Shown: in pieces, positions 8,181-18,284 of the stretch
Position numbering within the stretch: the stretch's first letter is position 1
Layout of the letters: each line of letters starts with the position of its first letter
Made by a program: the position numbers and the translations under genes
Origin: Protula sp. h YS-2021
Lineage: Eukaryota; Annelida; Polychaeta; Sabellida; Serpulidae
Reading direction: 5' to 3'
Assembly: GCA_949752745.1 (NCBI GenBank)
Contig: OX457025.1
Location: 52,101,098-52,165,097, forward strand
DNA length: 64,000 nt
The notes under the pieces: generated by a model
What the model saw: the letters and a program-made list of their open reading frames with translations, nothing else
Told to the model about the DNA's origin: nothing
Database searches by the model: none

Positions 8181-9461
8181 AAGGACATGACCTAGTCGAG
8201 TTACCGAACAAGGAAAGAGAGACACACTCTGAAACGAATACTGTTAGACCAAAAAATGAAGTATGAAAAATGCATTTAATTCGAATTTGGAAGCTACCCG
8301 AAAAGGGATGTTGGTGAGGTTGGGTTTTGATGATTCACGTTTTTACCGACATTTACACAATTTTACAAAAAAAATTAAATTCCACCATTTCGGCATTTTT
8401 TGTCATTTGCGAAAAAGTCCAAGTGGAGAAGCACCTAAGAAACTTGATTAAAATTTTATAACTGTATTTGAAGCAGACTACCATTTATTCTAGTTTTTGT
8501 CAAATTTCAAAGTTCCGCCATTTCGGCAGTTTTTGGCGAACCGCGAAAAAAATAATAGCCTGGTAGGCGAACCCCTGGGGAACATCCCTGCGTAACATCT
8601 AAGCGATTGGTGTAAAACTGTAGTAGTGGCATTTTAAAAATGGATGAAAAAAGGGCACAAAAAGTGCCGTCAATTTGTCAATTTTTCGTCAATCGTCACA
8701 AAAAGTAATAGCCAGGTGGGTGACCACCCACGGAACATTCCTGCGTCATATTAAAACGATTGGAGCAAAAACTGTGGGAAGAGTAGCATTTTAAAGAAAA
8801 AGCTAACATGCGCACATACATTCAAGCCCCCTATAGTGATACGACTAAACCAGTCCGACAAAGTCGGCTGGGTTAAAAGCATATCTTTTAGATATTATTG
8901 ATTATTTTATATAGAATTTTTGATAGAACTGAGGCCTAATTTAGGCGAAATATGCGAAAACGACAGAAAGTTCATTGATAAAATACAAAACTGAATTCAG
9001 TTTATATTGAATTTATGATACCTAAAATATGGGTTAAAATAGGGACTCACGAGTGATCTTAGCTTTGTAACATTTGCAATTCGAGATAAAAGCAAAAGAC
9101 TCAATATGTAATTCCAACTACGGCAAATGACCCCAAATGTCACCTTAGGTAAGCGAGTTCACGAATTGCAATTCAAGATAAAAAAAAGGACTCACCATGG
9201 TCGAAATAATCTATAACAAGTTCATGTGAGCGTGTTCCTACCTTTTTTGCCATCGTTTAACTCTGTTCGGCCTTCATTACGCATATTTACTAACTGATGT
9301 TTAGGAAATTTGTGAAATAAAACACCTTTGAAAACAGTAAATACGTGAAATTCCTGAAGATTTTAGGAATTTCGCGTAATTCCTGGCCCCGACAGTAATT
9401 TCACGTAATGCCTAAAACTTTTAGTGGTTACGTGAATTTACTGATTACACAGATTTACTTT

Positions 9462-10995
<1,534 letters not shown>

Positions 10996-11149
10996 TCTGG
11001 GTGTGTGTGTTACAGAGAAACTATTCTATTAGGGAAATACAATCAAATATAAGTAAAATACAAAAGCATACTTTCCTTGAATTTTACCACGCAAAACATT
11101 AGATTCCCTGAAATGATTTCTTTTACTTAAAACAAGAGACGATTGATTA

Positions 11150-11155
11150 GCCCTT
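11150..11155. repeat. Left 6-bp target-site duplication of Pol-2 (GCCCTT)
   Basis: GCCCTT directly precedes the terminal AGTAGTGTAG at 11156 and is repeated exactly at 28340-28345, after the terminal CTACACTACT. A 6-bp duplication is the known signature of Polinton integration. Confidence 0.95.
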
Positions 11156-11203
11156 AGTAGTGTAGAAAGAGGGGTTCCAGCCCACTTTGTGACGTCATAC
11201 TGT

Positions 11204-11318
11204 CTGGAAGTGACGTCATCATGTCTGGACCGGAAGTGTTGTCTGGACCGGAAGTGTTGTCTGGACCGGAAGTGTTGTCTGGACCGGAAGTGTTGTCTGG
11301 AGCGGAAGTGACGTCATG
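11204..11318. promoter_or_regulatory. ETS/CRE-like site cluster at the left end
   Basis: Composite GGAAGTGACGTCA occurs at 11206-11218 and 11304-11316. Between them four 18-bp units each carry ACCGGAAGTG, an ETS-type core. Further TGACGTCA sites flank them. The right end carries the mirror set, with composites at 28179-28191 and 28277-28289. Function as enhancer or terminal replication element is inferred. Confidence 0.6.
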
Positions 11319-11866
11319 ATAAGCGTTAGGATAGGCGCGGCCATCCATGAGGTCATAATGAGGTCATAATGAGGTCATAATGACGTCATACTGTCTGGAG
11401 CGAAAGTCTGGAGCGAAAGTTGCTTGAAAGTGTTGGCCGAGTCAATCATCATGAAGCCAACGAACTCCACCTGTCAATCAGTGTAACCATGGCAACAGAC
11501 CCTAAAAAGCCAGGACCCCCCCCCCCTCGAAATTGTAATTTTTGCATATTTATCCGTTTCAGACGATTCTGAACATTTTTCTTTTTTTTTTTGGTCGACC
11601 GACCCCCCCCCCTCCCCCCTCGAAATTGTAATTTGTGCATATTTATCCGTTTCAGACGATTCTGAACATTTTTCTTCTTTTTTTTTTGGGTCGACCGACC
11701 CCCCCCCCCCTCGAAATTGTAATTTTTGCATATTTATCCGTTTCAGACGATTCTGAACTCAGCAGTACAACTGTAAAGTGAGACATTCATATACATAAGT
11801 AAAATTCTGCTGAGTCAGCAATTTTTGAACAAAGTTACACACCATATTTTGATTACATGGAAGTAG

Positions 11867-11873
11867 TATAAAA
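11867..11873 (+). promoter_or_regulatory. TATA box in the left inverted repeat
   Basis: TATAAAA in the context AAGTAGTATAAAAGCATGAG, 65 nt before the ATG at 11938. The same sequence lies inverted at the right end near 25845-25855 (GCATAAAAGCATG form), so both ends carry this promoter-like segment. Confidence 0.6.
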
Positions 11874-11937
11874 GCATGAGTGAAACATGTCAACTAGTCA
11901 ACTAGTAATACATTGTGTGACGAGAAAAGACTTCACA

Positions 11938-12405
11938 ATGTCAGCATTACTTCTTGACAGATGTATGACTATGGACGACGTCTTCAAAGTGAATTATACT
12001 AACTATGTGTTTTCAAAGCTTCCTACTTTTGAATGGGATTGGATGCAGCAAGTGAAGAATTTACATCTGCATTGGGAAGCTGTCGGAAAGACTATTCCAA
12101 GTGATTTCATCGACTCGTTTCTACGTGACTGTGAAGATCTACATATACTATCAACTTATGACATTGATTTAACATTTATCATATCAACTTATGACATTGA
12201 TTCAGCCTTTATCAACGTGAATACAATTTGGGCAGTGGAGCTCATGTTAGTTGTAGCTGCAAGAATCATTTTACTTTATGATGATGATGTTCCATTGACG
12301 ACGAATGTATCAGACCTTGTTCGGTTCAACCATGGACGAGTTGAAGTGAATTCAAAGCTTTGCAAGAAGTTTGAAAAGCTTGATTCAGCAACCAGTTGGG
12401 TATAA
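11938..12405 (+). CDS. Accessory helical protein of unknown function
   Basis: This is 155 residues from ATG 11938 (MSALLLDRCMTMDDVFK). An in-frame ATG at 11887 lies too close to the TATA box to be the likely start. The first 60 residues (FKVNYTNYVFSKLPTFEW, then LHWEAVG) resemble the small helical genes at 13161 and 51166. A 33-bp in-frame tandem duplication repeats STYDID.(T/A)FI at about residues 71-92; the decayed Pol-3 copy has only one. Its stop codon lies inside the TATA box of the next gene. I do not recognise a known domain. Confidence 0.65.
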   Translation: MSALLLDRCMTMDDVFKVNYTNYVFSKLPTFEWDWMQQVKNLHLHWEAVGKTIPSDFIDSFLRDCEDLHILSTYDIDLTFIISTYDIDSAFINVNTIWAVELMLVVAARIILLYDDDVPLTTNVSDLVRFNHGRVEVNSKLCKKFEKLDSATSWV

Positions 12406-12409
12406 AAGG
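12401..12409 (+). promoter_or_regulatory. TATA box overlapping the upstream stop codon
   Basis: TATAAAAGG, in which the TAA at 12403-12405 is also the stop codon of the preceding gene. It lies 85 nt before the ATG at 12486. The equivalent ATATAAAAGGAGTG precedes the homologous gene in Pol-4 at 50433-50439. Confidence 0.7.
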
Positions 12410-12485
12410 GAGTGAACTCAGCAGAGTGAAGTCATTTCTCAGCAGACAGTTGGAGGGAGTGGATCATCAATACATTGTTGCAGCC

Positions 12486-13133
12486 ATGGAGAACAAGACA
12501 AGCAACGCAACGCAGCGCAGCAGCAGCTTTAAAATTAGTGCTAACTTAACCATTACTGTGGAGTATGGAGAATATGGGCCATTTCTACGCATCACACGTG
12601 GAGAGAGATGGTGTGCTTATTCACCATCTTTGTGGAAGATTGTGTGCCAGAGCTTGAAAAATTTACGCGACATTGGCTTCAAACTATACTTAACGCAAAC
12701 GAAGTGGCTTGAAGTCATTTCATACTTGGATATGCGTTATGTGAGTTTTGTGCGCACGTCACGGTTTGAAGGGAAAGAATACACACATCACATCAACATG
12801 AATGATGGTGAATGGGAGACACTGCTTCAGGAGATGGACAACATCAACTCAGCCCTATCACCATGTAAGGAATGTCATAACAAGAAAACGATCATCAAGC
12901 TGCAAAAGGATGGTCGGATGAAGGTGTCAAAACTATCCAAGAAAAGGCTGGCTGAAGTTCAGTTGGAGAACATGAACGTACAAAATCAGCTTGGACTTAC
13001 CTGCGACTATTGTGGTGCTTGTGGATATGTGGAGGATTATCATTGCCACTGCCACAAGTATAATTGCAAGTTGTGTGAACCAAACAACTTCTGCGGCAAG
13101 TGTGGAGTACTTAAAGTCAGTGAAGCAAAGTAA
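12486..13133 (+). CDS. PC4-like protein with C-terminal zinc ribbon
   Basis: This is 215 residues from ATG 12486 (MENKTSNATQ), the first ATG after the TATA box. Two PC4-like halves are seen: FLRITRGERWCAYSPSLW at about residues 37-55, and a later YVSF...HINMNDGEWETLLQEM at about residues 85-120. The C-terminus has two Cys groups (CDYCGACGYVEDYHCHCH and CKLCEPNNFCGKCG). It probably binds single-stranded DNA or acts in transcription (inference). It is about 80% identical by eye to the genes at 3276 and 50481, so this gene marks where the shared core begins. The upstream genes differ between families. Confidence 0.7.
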   Translation: MENKTSNATQRSSSFKISANLTITVEYGEYGPFLRITRGERWCAYSPSLWKIVCQSLKNLRDIGFKLYLTQTKWLEVISYLDMRYVSFVRTSRFEGKEYTHHINMNDGEWETLLQEMDNINSALSPCKECHNKKTIIKLQKDGRMKVSKLSKKRLAEVQLENMNVQNQLGLTCDYCGACGYVEDYHCHCHKYNCKLCEPNNFCGKCGVLKVSEAK

Positions 13134-13160
13134 AAAGCTCACAAGACACACTGAATTAAG

Positions 13161-13493
13161 ATGGATGCATGTTTTAAAAATGCTTATATTGACTTGATGA
13201 TTGCTAAACTTGCTTGCTATGGCACTCCAGACTATCAACTTTATCATTTGGATGCTTTTTGGGATGTTGTACATCATAGTCTTGATGTGATTGAACTGCA
13301 TTCAAGATTTCTTGGAGAATGTCATAAAATTGGAATAGAAGAAGATCCTGACTTTGACTTTGATTCTGCGCTTTATTCTGCTCGCACTGATGTGGAAGTA
13401 TATTTCACCGTAGTGGATCATTTGAGAGATTGTTGTAAAGAAGAAGAGGAAACCGAGCAGCTTTATCAAGTAAGTTATATAAAAACCTTTTAA
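13161..13493 (+). CDS. Small helical accessory protein (110 residues)
   Basis: MDACFKNAYIDLMIAKLACYG resembles the N-terminus of the gene at 51166 (MDVETCFRDKYVDYMIS). A D/E-rich middle (EEDPDFDFDSALY) and a second helical part (VVDHLRDCCKEEEETEQL) follow. Decayed relatives lie at both ends of Pol-3 (37958 and, inverted, near 45500). Function unknown. It starts 27 nt after the upstream stop. Confidence 0.6.
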   Translation: MDACFKNAYIDLMIAKLACYGTPDYQLYHLDAFWDVVHHSLDVIELHSRFLGECHKIGIEEDPDFDFDSALYSARTDVEVYFTVVDHLRDCCKEEEETEQLYQVSYIKTF

Positions 13494-13527
13494 AACATGT
13501 TTATGACAACATAGTGAATTGATAACA

Positions 13528-13659
13528 ATGTTTTTCTTACTAGCAAATTTAGTTTTATGTGAGTGTTTTCAACGTAAACAAAGAAAGAACATGATAGAAG
13601 AGGCAGCAAATATATTAAAAGATATTTTATTACAGGAAGAAACCGACATGTCAGAATAA
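13528..13659 (+). CDS. Possible 43-residue protein with hydrophobic N-terminus
   Basis: ATG 13528 gives MFFLLANLVLCECFQRKQRK, a short hydrophobic segment followed by basic residues, then an acidic tail. There is no counterpart in Pol-4, where this stretch is missing. It is too short to be sure it is a gene. Confidence 0.25.
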   Translation: MFFLLANLVLCECFQRKQRKNMIEEAANILKDILLQEETDMSE

Positions 13660-13674
13660 AGAAGCAAAGTCAAC

Positions 13675-13833
13675 ATGGAGAATCTTGTACTATTCAGCGG
13701 TCATAAGGACGTTCTTTCAAACATGTTTCCAACACGACTTGAAAAGTATATTGCTTCAGCCATTGTGTCATCCAGAAATGGATATGAAGCAAAACGTATT
13801 GCTAAAGGGATAAAGCCATGTCCTTACCAGTGA
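13675..13833 (+). CDS. Possible 52-residue protein
   Basis: ATG 13675 (MENLVLFSGHKDVLSNMFP) to TGA 13831. It lies in the Pol-2-specific stretch 13500-14160 and may be a fragment of a longer lost gene. I see no further gene from 13834 to 14189. Confidence 0.25.
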   Translation: MENLVLFSGHKDVLSNMFPTRLEKYIASAIVSSRNGYEAKRIAKGIKPCPYQ

Positions 13834-14189
13834 AGAGAAGTAAAATGCAAGATGTTTTACAAGTCAAATGGAATCAGTGTGTATTGATGTAAAGTTGAAA
13901 GAATGTAAAGACAAAACTTTAGTTGAAGCAACGTATGATCATTGGTGGGGAGCTGGTGTGAAACAAGTGTCATCTGGATATCCTGGTCAGAATATTATGG
14001 GAAAGTTGTTAGAACTGTTGTGTGAGACTTGATGTGCAGACGTGTGAACATGGAGAAGTGTGTTAAGTGAACAGCAACTGGAAAAAACTTGCTGAACTTG
14101 ACAGACTTGTGCTACATTGTCGGAGCAGCATAACTTGCTAAACCTGACAGACTTGTGCTGCATTGATTCAAGACTCACAAGACTGCATA

Positions 14190-14522
14190 ATGGCGGACAT
14201 GACACTGAGACAATATATTGTGCAAAAAGCTTATTGTGAAGAAATGTTATCAGCTGTAAAAAAGTTTGCCTATTTAGTCTGTCCTGCTTGTCAACATGAA
14301 GAGTGTCAAGAACATACTTGTCATACTGCATGTGTTTATACATATTGGAATGAAGCTAAATATTACATTCATTTAGATAAAGTGTTAGAGAATGCAAATC
14401 AACATTGTGAGAAATATGGTGTAGATGCTATTACATTGGATGAACTCAGTCATTGGTTAGTGTTCATTGAAGACCAATGGTCTTCAGTGATTCATACCAT
14501 TGTATCTATACTTGATTTGTAA
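14190..14522 (+). CDS. Small Cys/His-containing Polinton protein, unknown function
   Basis: This is 110 residues from ATG 14190 (MADMTLRQYIVQKAYCEEML). A compact CPACQHEECQEHTCHTAC cluster at about residues 32-49 could bind zinc. The C-terminal half (YWNEAKYYIHLDKVLENAN, ending VSILDL) is nearly the same in Pol-1 and Pol-4. This is the intact version; Pol-4 has a 1-nt deletion in the Cys cluster. The family is not recognised. Confidence 0.7.
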   Translation: MADMTLRQYIVQKAYCEEMLSAVKKFAYLVCPACQHEECQEHTCHTACVYTYWNEAKYYIHLDKVLENANQHCEKYGVDAITLDELSHWLVFIEDQWSSVIHTIVSILDL

Positions 14523-14523
14523 A

Positions 14524-14620
14524 ATAAATACATGTTAGTTATAAATACATGTTAGTTATAAATACATGTTAGTTAAGTTACTATGTTAGTTAAGTGATGT
14601 TGGTTGAGTTATAAAATAAA
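14524..14620 (+). promoter_or_regulatory. Short tandem repeats and TATA-like box before the integrase block
   Basis: Three copies of ATAAATACATGTTAGTT (14524-14575) are followed by GTTATAAAATAAAAG near 14606-14620, about 45 nt before the integrase ATG. This is the only promoter-like site seen ahead of the tightly packed 14661-20445 gene block, so it may drive a long transcript (inference). Confidence 0.45.
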
Positions 14621-14660
14621 AGCTGTTCTGTTGAGAAGGTGGTTTTCATTCGGTGTGACC

Positions 14661-15761
14661 ATGTCGACGTGGAAAGACTACTTGACCAATATTTACTTCA
14701 AACCTGGACAGCCTGGAGCATTTGCTGGTCCTTACAAACTGTATCACATCTTACGAAAACATAATCAACCAGTCACACATTCACAAGTGAAGAAATGGCT
14801 ACAGGATCAAGATGCTTTTAGTTTACTCCAACCTGTAAAATACAGGTTCAAAAGACAACGTGTGATTACACGTGGCATTGATGATATGTGGGATATTGAT
14901 TTGGCTGATATGGGAAACATAGCTCCCTATAATGATGACATACGCTTTTTACTCATTGTCATTGATGTGTTTTCCAAATATGTCTGGGTACAGCCAATAC
15001 CTAATAAATCACATACCAGCGTCATACAAGCTTTCCAAAAGATTTTTCATGACACACGACGAAGACCGCGAACTCTAAGGTCTGATAAAGGAACAGAATT
15101 TAAAAACAGATGGGTAAAAGCATTTTTGAAGAAAGAAGGCATTCATGCTTATACCACAAAGAATGAAACCAAAGCCAACTTTGCTGAAAGAGTCATTCGT
15201 ACTCTGAAGGGAATGATGTATCGGTATTTTCTACATAATCAAACTTACCGTTACTTAGACATTCTTCCAGACTTGGTGTACAATTACAACCATAGACCTC
15301 ATGGTTCTCTTCCTAATAAATATGCTCCAGCCGAGATTCGTAAAGACAACGAATCAAAAGTGTGGAAGTATATGTATGTCGACAAACTGAAATTGAAACC
15401 GAAGAAGAAGAAGTACAAATTTAACATTGGCGATCATGTTCGCATTTCTCACATTAAATATGTGTTTCAACGCGATTATCACATCAAATGGACGCAAGAA
15501 GTCTTCATTGTCACACATCGTTGTAAGAAGCAAGGAATACATTTGTATCGTGTGAAAGACTTTTTAGACGAAGATATTGATGGACATTTCTATGAAGAAG
15601 AACTGCAGAAAGTGACCAAAGATATTGAATCTATTTATAGAATTGAAAAAGTCTTGAAAACACGTAAAAGGCGAGGAGGTGTGAAAGAATTATTTGTCAA
15701 GTGGTTAGGTTGGCCAAACAAGTTTAACAGTTGGGTGAAAGAAACAGACATTCAACAATGA
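14661..15761 (+). CDS. Polinton integrase (rve/DDE core, chromodomain), intact
   Basis: This 366-residue retrovirus-type integrase would join element ends to the target and produce the 6-bp duplication. An N-terminal segment (PYKLYHILRKH) precedes the DDE core: D in DIDLADM, D in LRSDKGTEF, E in FAERVIRTLKG some 34 residues later. The linker is Lys-rich. The C-terminal chromodomain (about residues 320-365; YRIEKVL, FVKWLGWP, SWVKETDI) probably steers integration to marked chromatin, as in chromoviruses (inference). The stop overlaps the ATPase start as ATGA. This is the only undamaged integrase of the four copies. Confidence 0.95.
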   Translation: MSTWKDYLTNIYFKPGQPGAFAGPYKLYHILRKHNQPVTHSQVKKWLQDQDAFSLLQPVKYRFKRQRVITRGIDDMWDIDLADMGNIAPYNDDIRFLLIVIDVFSKYVWVQPIPNKSHTSVIQAFQKIFHDTRRRPRTLRSDKGTEFKNRWVKAFLKKEGIHAYTTKNETKANFAERVIRTLKGMMYRYFLHNQTYRYLDILPDLVYNYNHRPHGSLPNKYAPAEIRKDNESKVWKYMYVDKLKLKPKKKKYKFNIGDHVRISHIKYVFQRDYHIKWTQEVFIVTHRCKKQGIHLYRVKDFLDEDIDGHFYEEELQKVTKDIESIYRIEKVLKTRKRRGGVKELFVKWLGWPNKFNSWVKETDIQQ

Positions 15762-16417
15762 AGCATCCATTTACATGTTTGGTCTCTGGACCTACAGGCA
15801 GTGGCAAGACGTCTCTGGTGAAGGAAATTCTAGAACAAAAGTTGATTCACCCCTCTCCGAAAAACATTTTATGGCTCTATGCAGCAGATCAGCCTTTGTA
15901 CAAGGGAATGAAAGGCGTGGAATTTTACCAAGGCATTCCAGATGACATTGAAGAGCGTTTTAACCCGAAGAAACCAAACTTACTTATCATTGATGACTTA
16001 ATGACCAAATGTAATAGTGATGAGCGTATGACACGTCTCTTTAGTGTTGGCAGCAGTCATCAAAATCTAAGCATTATCTTTATTGTACATAATTTATTTC
16101 ATCATGGGAAAGAGATGCGAAATATTAGTTTGAATACACATTATATCATTCTGTTTAAAAATCCGAGAGACAGTCAACAAATTAGTACATTGGCGCGGCA
16201 AATGTATCCTGGAAGATCTCAATTTCTCATAGAAGCCTATCAAGATGCTACTAGCAAACCTCATGGTTATTTATTCATTGATTTAAAACCAAAGACAAAT
16301 GATCAACTACGTATTCGTACAGGCATTTTACCAAAAGATACACATTATGTATATATTGATAAAGCAGTGTATGAACAAGAACCAACTCATTTGACCATTC
16401 GCAGTCAAGATGTCTAA
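15758..16417 (+). CDS. Polinton packaging ATPase (FtsK/HerA-type), intact
   Basis: This 219-residue genome-packaging ATPase has Walker A GPTGSGKTS at residues 11-19 and Walker B NLLIIDDLM at about 73-81, with the conserved sensor-region SSHQNLSIIFIVHN after it. The family is shared by Polintons, virophages and poxvirus A32. The start shares ATGA with the integrase stop, and the stop overlaps the next ATG by 8 nt. Confidence 0.93.
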   Translation: MKHPFTCLVSGPTGSGKTSLVKEILEQKLIHPSPKNILWLYAADQPLYKGMKGVEFYQGIPDDIEERFNPKKPNLLIIDDLMTKCNSDERMTRLFSVGSSHQNLSIIFIVHNLFHHGKEMRNISLNTHYIILFKNPRDSQQISTLARQMYPGRSQFLIEAYQDATSKPHGYLFIDLKPKTNDQLRIRTGILPKDTHYVYIDKAVYEQEPTHLTIRSQDV

Positions 16418-16736
16418 ACGTATTCGAGCGAACCAGCCGTTTCTTCATTTGCTTGCACGCAGTGGGCCTAAACGACGCAAATCCTTGCTACAGCAAGCTA
16501 CAAAGGAGGAATTAACAAGCTTGTTTGAAATTTGTTTGAATATATTGCAAGGACATTTACCCTTAAGCTCAAAACGGTTTTTGGAATTTAAACGTGAACG
16601 TCATACGCTACGTACTCTAGCAGATAAGAAGATATCCCTTCGACGAAAAAAGAAGTTGATTAATCAGAAAGGAGGATTCATTGGAGCTATTGCTAGATTG
16701 GCATTACCCTTGTTAGCCAAACTACTGCTAAAATGA
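16410..16736 (+). CDS. Small basic Polinton protein with hydrophobic C-terminus
   Basis: This is 108 residues. A basic N-terminus (SGPKRRKSLLQQATKEEL) is followed by helices, a basic ISLRRKKKLINQKGG segment and a hydrophobic end (GAIARLALPLLAKLLLK). Comparable small proteins, with a conserved LADKK..L.RKKKL..QKGGF signature, occur widely beside Polinton capsid genes; their role is not established to my knowledge. The hydrophobic tail suggests membrane or capsid contact. It overlaps the previous gene by 8 nt and the next by ATGA. Confidence 0.8.
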   Translation: MSKRIRANQPFLHLLARSGPKRRKSLLQQATKEELTSLFEICLNILQGHLPLSSKRFLEFKRERHTLRTLADKKISLRRKKKLINQKGGFIGAIARLALPLLAKLLLK

Positions 16737-17314
16737 AACATACAATGAAAATGGTTCTTATTCCTGAATATGAATATAAAATGTTGCTAGAAAAGAAGGG
16801 AAAAGATGGTGAAATCAAAACGAAAGTGAATAAACTTTTACGTGGGAAACGAACACGTGAAAAGGCTATAGAAATGTCTCAACTTCTTGGTCGTCATTTA
16901 CGAACAAGTCAGTCTAGGCAGCAAAAGCCCTCATCATCATCATCATCACCTGAAAAGCCAGAAAAGTTATTTTTAAGTCATTTTCAACCTATCTATCATG
17001 GAAAAATAACACAACTTTTAGCAGAACTGAAGAAATATGGTACGACATGGTCAGAGAAGAATGAACTTGTGTTGAAAACGGGCGATATTATAGCAAATTC
17101 CAACATGGTTGATTTGATGAAAGAAGCATTGGTGGCGACAAGAAGAAAAGAACGAGCCATACCACCATATGGCTGGCATCCATTTATCCAGGAAATTGTT
17201 GATGCTAATATTCCAAAAACAATGTTTAGTAAAAAGACCACTCGTGACGACATTACAACAGAAATGAAACAACGTCAACAAAGACAGTTTCCTGAAGGAT
17301 GGGAAAATTTTTAA
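16733..17314 (+). CDS. Conserved Polinton protein of unknown function (193 residues)
   Basis: The N-terminal IPEYEYKMLL segment is followed by a basic stretch, a Ser/Gln-rich linker with a run of Ser, then a conserved C-terminal domain with FQPIYHGKI, LLAELKKYG, ELVLKTGD and PYGWHPFIQEIVDANIPKTMF. This domain is characteristic of Polinton-type elements but has no function I can name. Position between ATPase and capsid genes suggests a structural or assembly role. It overlaps the next gene by 16 nt. Confidence 0.8.
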   Translation: MKHTMKMVLIPEYEYKMLLEKKGKDGEIKTKVNKLLRGKRTREKAIEMSQLLGRHLRTSQSRQQKPSSSSSSPEKPEKLFLSHFQPIYHGKITQLLAELKKYGTTWSEKNELVLKTGDIIANSNMVDLMKEALVATRRKERAIPPYGWHPFIQEIVDANIPKTMFSKKTTRDDITTEMKQRQQRQFPEGWENF

Positions 17315-17511
17315 CATGGCTGAAAGAGCTATGTTGTTGCCAAGACACAACTATTCCTGTAAAAATAAGATGTACAAGTGCTTGTTGTGAAGGAGAAGTC
17401 ATAGATCATGTAGATCATCATCATGATGTGAAAGATCATTTACATACTTGGTCGAATGGCGCGCGCTATCGTGAAGTATATAGACAACGTCAACGCACCT
17501 ATACCATTTAG
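17299..17511 (+). CDS. Small Cys-rich protein, possible lipid-anchored
   Basis: This is 70 residues, beginning MGKFLTWLKELCCCQ. A glycine at position 2 and adjacent cysteines resemble dually acylated (myristate plus palmitate) N-termini; the Pol-4 version (MGNFLTW...CCCC) fits the myristoylation rule better. The middle has a CTSACC group, and the C-terminus is His/Asp-rich then basic. It overlaps the upstream gene by 16 nt. Function unknown. Confidence 0.6.
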   Translation: MGKFLTWLKELCCCQDTTIPVKIRCTSACCEGEVIDHVDHHHDVKDHLHTWSNGARYREVYRQRQRTYTI

Positions 17512-17522
17512 TTCCCACCATC

Positions 17523-18284
17523 ATGGAGTCAACAAGCTTTTACATTACTTTGCCTAGCAATGCGAGTATGAACTATTTTCCCAACAACAAGGCTTCGAAT
17601 TATCAAATTCGTATGCCTCGAACTATTTATCTGAATGGAAAATATGAAGTGGCTTTAGCTGAAATTCAATATCCACATACATGGACAACGATGAGACATG
17701 ACATGGACTATTCTATTCAGTATCGACAACAACCACTGACAGAGACACTTGAGACTATTAATATTCCTTATGGCTACTATAGATCCATACAAGAAATATG
17801 TCAGGTAGTGAATGAAGAAGCGACTAATTCTATGAAAGATGAACTTAAAGAAGCTATTCGGATAAAGTATGATAAGATTAGACGACGTGTTTTTCTATTT
17901 CTAAATTATGGCTTTGAAGTGTCCTTCTCCGCTGGATTGGCTGAGATTTTAGGATTTATCCCAGATCAATGGTATACTGAAACATGTACAGCTGACCATA
18001 AAGCGGATGTGAAACAGGGGTTTTATACACTGTATGTGTATTGTAGCATTTGTGAACCACAAGTTGTTGGTGATTATTATGTTCCCTTACTACGTTCTGT
18101 TGGCATACAAGGTCATGATGGTGACATTATCATGAAAACGTATGGCGAACCGCATTATGTTCCTGTAAACACATCCAAATTTGACATGATAGAAATGATT
18201 ATTAAGGACGACACAGGCCATAATGTTCCATTTCAAACTGGAAAGGTGATCTGTAAACTTCATTTTCGACCAAAAGCAATATGA
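17523..18284 (+). CDS. Polinton minor capsid (penton-like single jelly-roll) protein, intact
   Basis: This is 253 residues from ATG 17523 (MESTSFYITLPSNASM). The opening FYITLPSNAS...N..SNYQIRMP.TIYLNGKYEVALAEIQYPHTW is the hallmark of the Polinton minor capsid protein predicted to form the pentons at icosahedral vertices. It ends with a conserved PFQTGKVICKLHFRP. The stop shares ATGA with the pX-like gene. Pol-4 has the same gene with a nonsense codon, and Pol-3 keeps only the first part. Confidence 0.9.
   Translation: MESTSFYITLPSNASMNYFPNNKASNYQIRMPRTIYLNGKYEVALAEIQYPHTWTTMRHDMDYSIQYRQQPLTETLETINIPYGYYRSIQEICQVVNEEATNSMKDELKEAIRIKYDKIRRRVFLFLNYGFEVSFSAGLAEILGFIPDQWYTETCTADHKADVKQGFYTLYVYCSICEPQVVGDYYVPLLRSVGIQGHDGDIIMKTYGEPHYVPVNTSKFDMIEMIIKDDTGHNVPFQTGKVICKLHFRPKAI

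Larger units (their letters stand above)
11156..11925. repeat. Left terminal inverted repeat of Pol-2
   Basis: The outer 330 bp (ETS/CRE-like sites, 18-bp repeats), about 3 G-run repeat units (11515-11755, C-rich on this strand), and the inner promoter segment (11755-11925, with CTGCTGAGTCAGCA) all recur inverted at the right end. The right copy is longer because its internal arrays are expanded. Confidence 0.9.

Noticed and set aside
12396..12486. Longer N-termini for several genes (for example upstream of 12486, 14190, 50481 and 62762)
   Set aside because: The extensions begin at non-ATG codons or lie upstream of the expected transcript start set by the TATA box, and they are not conserved between copies.
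14661..15761. LTR retrotransposon or endogenous retrovirus, because of the rve integrase with chromodomain
   Set aside because: There is no reverse transcriptase, gag or LTR. The integrase sits with a B-family polymerase, packaging ATPase and jelly-roll capsid genes, with 6-bp duplications, as in Polintons.
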